Part shown: in pieces, positions 58,194 through 64,000 of the stretch
Layout: every line of letters begins with the position of its first letter
How positions within the stretch are numbered: position 1 is the first letter of the stretch
Origin: Polytrichum commune
Taxonomy: Eukaryota > Streptophyta > Polytrichopsida > Polytrichales > Polytrichaceae
DNA: 64,000 bases
Assembly: GCA_950295325.1 (NCBI GenBank)
Contig: OX485807.1
Location: forward strand, 29,733,666-29,797,665
Reading direction: 5' to 3'
Made by a program: the position numbers and the translations under genes
Notes under the pieces: model-generated
Databases searched by the model: none
What the model saw: the letters and a program-made list of their open reading frames with translations, nothing else
Told to the model about the DNA's origin: nothing

Positions 58194-61100
58194 TTAATCT
58201 GCGTCTTCTGGATTTGCATCATGCCAGCCTTTGGTGCATGGAGGTATCTCCAAAAACTCGTCAAAATCCTTCACATACACATCACAACATTTCCACTGCA
58301 GAAGCAATAAGACCAGTGTTAATCCAACACAGCAGTAATCTGGACACCTATATTTAAGTGGTATGGTTAGTTCTAAAATCTCAAACCGGACACCAAAAAG
58401 AAACGTGTTTAAAAGAGATTGAACTACGTGATAAAAACATGCTAACCATTCTAGGCAACAGTCAACAAATTGAGCACTCGATGACCATGAGTTTTTTGAC
58501 TTTGATATTGAATAAGATACTCATATGAGCTCCAAAAATTATGAAGCGAAAGGCTATGAGCACAATTTGGATTTGCTAACCATCTCACACTAATTGCATG
58601 TTTCATATCCTAAAAGAAGTCGGTGCAGAGCTAAAAGAGCCTGAATATCACTCTTGTTGAGAGTTTGTGCCCTATGATTTTCCATTGGTTTTTTACATAT
58701 TATATCAATAATTTCTTTCCACTTGTGGTGCACGCATGGAGGTAGTGTTTGAATTTGAAAAAAGATCCTATTTCAGTTTGTTGAGGGCCAAAATGAGTTT
58801 GACCTTCAAATGAACTGATATAGAATGTTCTTCTTTCAAACCTCCACACTACCTCCAAGCATGGGCGGAAGACTTACCGAACATGGAAGGTGTTCTATGC
58901 AAAACAGCCAACTCACGACCAAAAGTCATTTTGAGTTAGAGATAACTCTTATATGCCAGAAAAGCCTACCCCTCTCTGTCGATCATGAAAGATGGCTGGG
59001 CCCGGATGATAGTTGCAGGCAGTGTCATGATTTTCCATCTCTGTGAAAATGTTCCCACAGCCCTTGTGTTTACAGGTTTGCTTCGCAGTAATATCCATAA
59101 CTTTCAGAGGTGAAATCTTCTTCACAGATTCCACTGGTTTGGCAGTAGGGGCTTTTGCAGGTGGTGAAGGCTTGGCCGCTGAAACAGATGTTGGTTGCTT
59201 AGCATCTACACATGTAACAATCTCACTTCATGAATAATGATGGAGATATAAGTGCATGACAGTGTCCATTACTGTGACACAAGAAAAATCACCATATGAG
59301 AGTTATCCTTTAATTCAACTAGAGTTTTGGTTGCGAGTTGGTCATACAAAACTTTCCACAAAATGTAAATTTTTGGTGCATGATTTATCTCAGTGTGGAG
59401 GTTTGAACAAAGGACTTCCTATATTGGCTCACTGACTGCCAACCTCATTTTAGCATGCTAAAAGAAGTTTGGCACTCAGTGAGCCAACATAGAAAATTCT
59501 TCATTCAAACCCCTACACCAACTCCAACCATGCACCAAAAGCTTACCTTTCATGAAAAGTTTTGTATGAAAAACAGCCAACTCCCAACCAAAACCCTGGT
59601 CGAAATAAAGGATAACTCTATTAGGTCCAGGTTGAAGTCGAGTAAAATGTGCAACCAGATCAACACTTTACCTGTACACAAATTGCAAGGTACAGAAACT
59701 AAGATAAGTCAAAATATGTAGAAGTACTGACTATGTTCTGAGCAGAAAAACCCTTGTCGACATCGCCCACATGCAGCTTTGGCTGCGTCAAGAGCAGGAT
59801 CGCCAGTTTTTGTGTTGATCTGCATTGGTCTGTTATTAGGACTTGGAGCTGCTTTAGTTTGGGGCTTCTCAGATGAATGCTTTCCTGTTTTGCATCTATG
59901 TGAACCCCACACATGATCTAATTAGGAAATTGTTCAATAAAGCTTATTATTTTCGCTACACAAAAAATCATCAATGAAATTCAGGGTCAAAAGTGGTCTC
60001 TTCCCTCTTTACTACACTCATTCAGATGTGTTTTGTTGGAAAAAAGTCAATTGCAAAGTCTTAAGAGAGATTATGAGGCTACAGATTCCATGAGCACTAT
60101 TCCAGAAAGCTTAAAAAACATGCAAAAAAACCCTGACATTGTTAATGACAATCAGGTGGAATAAGAGCCAATGTTGGTTGTGTATAGGTGAATGCATGGT
60201 ATCAATAATCAACATCAAGAATGGTATAAAAGAACTTACCCGTAGGTATCAAAATTGTAATACCAGTCAAATATTGATATTTGGTGGGTATGTGAAGGTG
60301 AGGGAATCTTTGTATACCCGAGCTAGTATTTGGGTCACTACCATTCTAAGCCATATTGATAGTAGAGCAATTTAGCCTAAGAATGAAGATTCTTGCATGG
60401 TAAATAGACCCAAATGGTATCAAGTACAAAAATTTCATCAAATACCCATACCTTACTGGTATCAAAAAATGTGAAATCCTCATTATAGATACCCGGAAGA
60501 TATCAAAAAAGACGGCACCAGTCCAACACTGATAAGAACCTACCCAGGCAGGCTTAAGAAAGTGCTGAAGTCATGGCTACGCTGTTTACAGCAACTCCAC
60601 TCCTTTCCTCCATCATGGAACAAAGGCTGAATTTCAACAAACAAACAAGTTGAACAATGAACAATCTTAGAACCTCCACTCTCAATCCGTAACATTGGAA
60701 CTGATCTCCAAATTCCTCTGGCCATTTTTCATCTGACTCATGGAAAAGACACCGCCTTTGGAAAGAACTACCAATAATAAATACATATATAGATAAAATT
60801 CAGTACCTATCAACACTTAGTTTCGAAAAATCAAACCTGAAAATCTCACAGAACAAGGACAAAGTGAAAGTAATCTTACCGGCTGTATGGTGTGAAGCAG
60901 CCCCACAGAAGCATCCAACCAGACACAACAGAACACAACAACAGATTCAGTTAGTTCTAATACCGTTCAATATTCACGTTTCTTGACATTTCTGGATCCA
61001 CTTCAACAGGGAACCAGACCTAAATTATAGATGAGGTAGCAAATGATAGTATCATTTAGGTCCAAAAACGTTCATAAGTCACGGTGGTTGTTTTTCCAAA

Positions 61101-61329
61101 TTCTGCTGACAAATGTTGGTGTGTTTTAGTTGAGAAAGCGTCCAAAATCCATGCTCCCCTCTGATCACTCGTATCCTAGAAGAGAAAAAGAGAACGGAAA
61201 AGGAAGAGAAGAAAAGAAATTGGTCACCCCCGGGTGGTAAGTGCAAGAGTCTTCGGGGTTGTCGGTAAGAGCGAACATAACATCGCAGCCAATCCGTTGA
61301 CACCGGATCGCACCCTCCTTCGCAGCCAT
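58194..61329 (-). CDS. RAR1: RAR1, CHORD-domain co-chaperone of plant immunity
   Basis: Five exons on the minus strand, 61329-61228, 60626-60544, 59895-59732, 59205-58970 and 58295-58194, join in phase to 228 residues, the usual RAR1 length. CHORD-I spans about 10-69 (RCQRIGC, EDSCTYHPG, FHDGGKEWSCCKQRSHDF, LPGCKTGKH). The plant-specific CCCH motif follows (ACGRCRQGFFCSEH, about 101-115), and CHORD-II is at about 161-221 (CKHKGCGNIF, ACNYHPGPAIFHDRQRGWKCC, FDEFLEIPPCTKGWH). Each CHORD keeps its Cys/His zinc ligands. Known role: RAR1 binds HSP90 and SGT1 and stabilises NLR immune receptors. The donor of exon 3 is a weak GTCAGT, chosen because it alone keeps the phase. Introns are 0.2 to 0.7 kb. 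No break is seen, so the gene should be functional. Confidence 0.95.
58340..58620. repeat. Dispersed repeat family, member 2
   Basis: Lies within RAR1 intron 4. Shares with 61710-62030 the order: 'acacctatattt', 'ggacaccaaaaag', 'gtcaaca', 'catatgagct', 'aatttggatttgcta' and 'gtttcatat'. About 75 percent similar by eye; probably an old transposon. Confidence 0.65.
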
Positions 61330-64000
61330 GACTTGAATCTTTCCGTGGTCACGCAAATGCAAATGTGCAAAAATAATTTTTATTTTTGGTTCAGTTCAGA
61401 TCATCGAGCAACAAGTTTCGACACGCCGGTGTTGAAGGCTTCTTGTTCGCCATAGCCACTTCTCCGACATCGAATCAGGACATAGCAGCTAGGTTCCTCC
61501 CAATCGGAAACCCTAACTCTGGGCCTAGAGGTTCCTAGATGTTTCTAGAAGAGGAGCCACCCCCATATGATTCCATCCATCATTACTCCAACATTCCAAC
61601 TAACATCCGTTGATGGAATATGGTCCACTATTCATGTCATTATGTATGCTCCTCGGAAGTTAGTTTTATACGGACTAAGGTAGATGTGCCTAATTCCAAC
61701 ATAGCAATAATTTCAACACCTATATTTGATTGGTATGTGGTTATATGTGTGGATTTAAGAATGGACACCAAAAAGACATGTATTCAAAAAGTGATTGGAT
61801 TACATGATACTTGGACCTTCAATATGATAACCAATCTAATAGTCAACATAATTTGGGGGATCAATATATTATCATTTAATAAGCATAAGAATCTTCACTT
61901 TGATAACGAATCAGATATTCATATGAGCTTCACAAATTGTGAGGAAAGTGGTTAAGGCCTCAATTTGGATTTGCTAATCATTTCATCCTAATAGTGAGTT
62001 TCATATCTCAAGAGAAACAACCTAGTGGGAAAAGTAACCATTTGAGACCCATCAACCTTACGTCGGGAAGATCAAACTAAATTATGTCCGATTTACAAAG
62101 GCAATTAAATGGACATGTAGAAAGAGATGACCTCAACCTAGAGTTGGTATTAAGTAATGAGATACACTTCATCCTTAGGCATAGACTGAGCTCATATGTG
62201 AACATGACACATGTTTACAAAGCTACACTAAATAGTCCTATTAGCATGGAAATGGGCCACACTAGTTTTCTAATCAAGGTGGAATTAACATGGGTCCAAG
62301 ACCCTAGGTCTTCCCCTAAGTCTTCATGAAGATTTTTTGACCAATGCATTATAGAACAAAAGTAACACAAGATAAAATAATCACCCATATTCATTTTCTA
62401 GAAAAAATAATAATTGTGGCTCATGCTAATTTTCCACTAGAAATTGGTCAGATTTGTGGCCTTGCTTTTGAATGCCTAAATACTAGTCAAGGTTTTGGCC
62501 TTGCTTTTCATCATGGGTCTGGAACAATGGCTGATGTTTTGTTTTTATGCCTATAGGATCCAACCCCGCTCTTTTTAGATGGTTCGTACAAGTCGGGGAT
62601 AATGATTATTCATTGAAATTAGAATGTGATTGTGCGGTATCGTTTGTCTTTCAAGTAGTACTTAATTGAAGGAGTAAAAAAAGGGGGGCAAAACAAAGTT
62701 GGCCAAAATATTAACTACCAAGACTTGGTAGTTAGGATGGCCTATAAGATGCGCCGCAAAATTGGCAAAAGATGAATTGAGTATCAACAACCAATTGACC
62801 TCTTAGACCAATCTTCTAATATGAAAATAGGGCTATGTTGGTATCAAAATGAGAATGGATCAATGAGGGCTTACAGTTTGACAAATCATTTGATGGTGGA
62901 GTCAAAATCCATCATTGCATTTGCTACAATGACTTATACTGCAAAAACAAATTTGTATGAGTTACATTCAATGAATGAATGAAGTGTTTAATGATTTCAT
63001 TAATGATAAACAAATGTGTCTTGCTCACAATACTCTAGCCATATTTTCCACATGCTCTTTTTGACGTATACATATGATTGGGGTCTTTATAATTTATTTA
63101 TTTGTCACTTGTGTATGTATTCAAAGGGATATTTGTAGCTACAAGTTTGTATGTTTATCATTTTTAGGAGGATGAAATTCTTGTATATTTGGGGTATTAA
63201 TTTCAGGGTCATTCACGCACATGGTTCCTAGTTCTAACAATGAGTCCACCCCCTGTGTGCATGCCTCATTGTGTTGGTGCTCACTCAAAGCATTCCTCAC
63301 GTCTAAATCATTATCTAGTCCACCAAATATGATGGCTTTTACACACAATCATGGTTGAGCACAAGTGATGTTTTTTGGACACCCTCCTCTTGAAGGCTCC
63401 ACATGAAGAACACATGCTCTACGAATCCTAGAGCATGTGGATTGAGGGTACCCAACAATTTTGACACTTCATGTGTGTTATGCCCATGATGTAACAAGGC
63501 TAAAGCATTCAACCTCTTCTCCTTTGATAATGCTCTCATGAGCATAGAAAATCCTCACAACTCTAAGAGTAAATGTCCTAAGAGACCACACTACTAACCA
63601 AAAATGAGAGGAAGAACCCTAGGCAACATTATGAACATTTTTTTCACAATTGAAGGTGAGTGATGAAATTAATTCCAAAACTGAGTTTATAGGCCTAAGT
63701 TCATTCAAAATGCAACTTCTCTCTTGTTGCTATAGTACCTAAGCTAAAATTTGGAAGGATGATAGCCAACTTGGTTGCGCATGTGACCCAATTTATGATT
63801 TGGCAAAAAGATCAATACTCTTCTAGATATGGCTTCCCAAAATTTGTTGCTTTGCTAATTGACTCGGTTTTGAGTGTTAGTGTAAGTGATGAATTGATTT
63901 TCTCGAGGGCCTCCATTTCATTAGCAATGAATCATGCATCTTTAAGCTACACTAAATTGTCCCATAAGTGTGGGCCACAATAATTATCTAGAACCCACAT
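61330..64000. other. RAR1 upstream region and intergenic, with dispersed repeat member 3
   Basis: The RAR1 promoter lies at the left of this stretch; no clear TATA is seen. Member 3 of the dispersed family occupies about 61710-62030. From 62030 to 64000 only short open frames without domains are seen. Confidence 0.55.

Noticed and set aside
62084-62556. Short open frames at the right end as a gene
   Set aside because: No domain, no splice logic linking them, AT-rich background.
1-64000. CRISPR arrays, rRNA or tRNA genes
   Set aside because: No regular direct-repeat/spacer array. No rRNA or convincing tRNA cloverleaf was noticed, but a tRNA could be missed by eye; tRNAscan-SE would settle it.

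Overview
The window is nuclear DNA from a land plant. Genes have GT-AG introns, intergenic DNA is AT-rich and crowded with transposons, and the four recognisable host genes are typical plant genes: a GH19 chitinase, a mitochondrial HSP70, an acyl-CoA-binding-protein-like gene and RAR1. The species cannot be named from the sequence. The transposon mix suggests a non-flowering plant (fern, lycophyte, bryophyte or similar), but that is a guess.

Layout. 1-900: degenerate AT-rich repeats. 1058-3389 (minus): a broken multi-exon gene with a ParB-like GNHR motif. 3570-6235: two related tandem satellites whose units share a short palindrome. 7292-21369 (plus): a gene for a SWIM-zinc-finger, MULE-like transposase, split by one ~10.3 kb LTR retrotransposon (8827-19156). 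The target-site duplication is visible, and the host reading frame resumes exactly after it. 22864-24713: a DNA transposon with TA target duplication. 24772-25200: half of a foldback element. 27955-30870: a decayed MULE. 34871-35369 and 45086-45585: two Harbinger/Tourist-type MITEs. 39114-41388: chitinase. 43671-44808: a complete foldback element. 46101-50213: mitochondrial HSP70 behind a heat-shock-element promoter. 51647-52864 (minus): ACBP-like gene. 58194-61329 (minus): complete five-exon RAR1. The rest is AT-rich intergenic DNA with dispersed repeats.

The most interesting object is the retrotransposon. Its first reading frame reads Gag, two CCHC knuckles, aspartic protease, then a full-looking C5 cytosine DNA methyltransferase domain (motifs I, IV with PCQ, VI with ENV, VIII and X, looking DNMT3-like). 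It ends at UAG followed by CAA UUA, the same leaky-stop context as tobacco mosaic virus. The second frame continues in phase with RT, RNase H and integrase and ends in a PHD finger, where chromoviruses carry a chromodomain. The element therefore seems to carry both a DNA-methylation writer, made at Gag level, and a histone-reader-like domain on its integrase. Its insertion into a still-open gene and its nearly identical repeats show that it moved recently. Its two ends are not symmetrical, and I could not fully resolve that.
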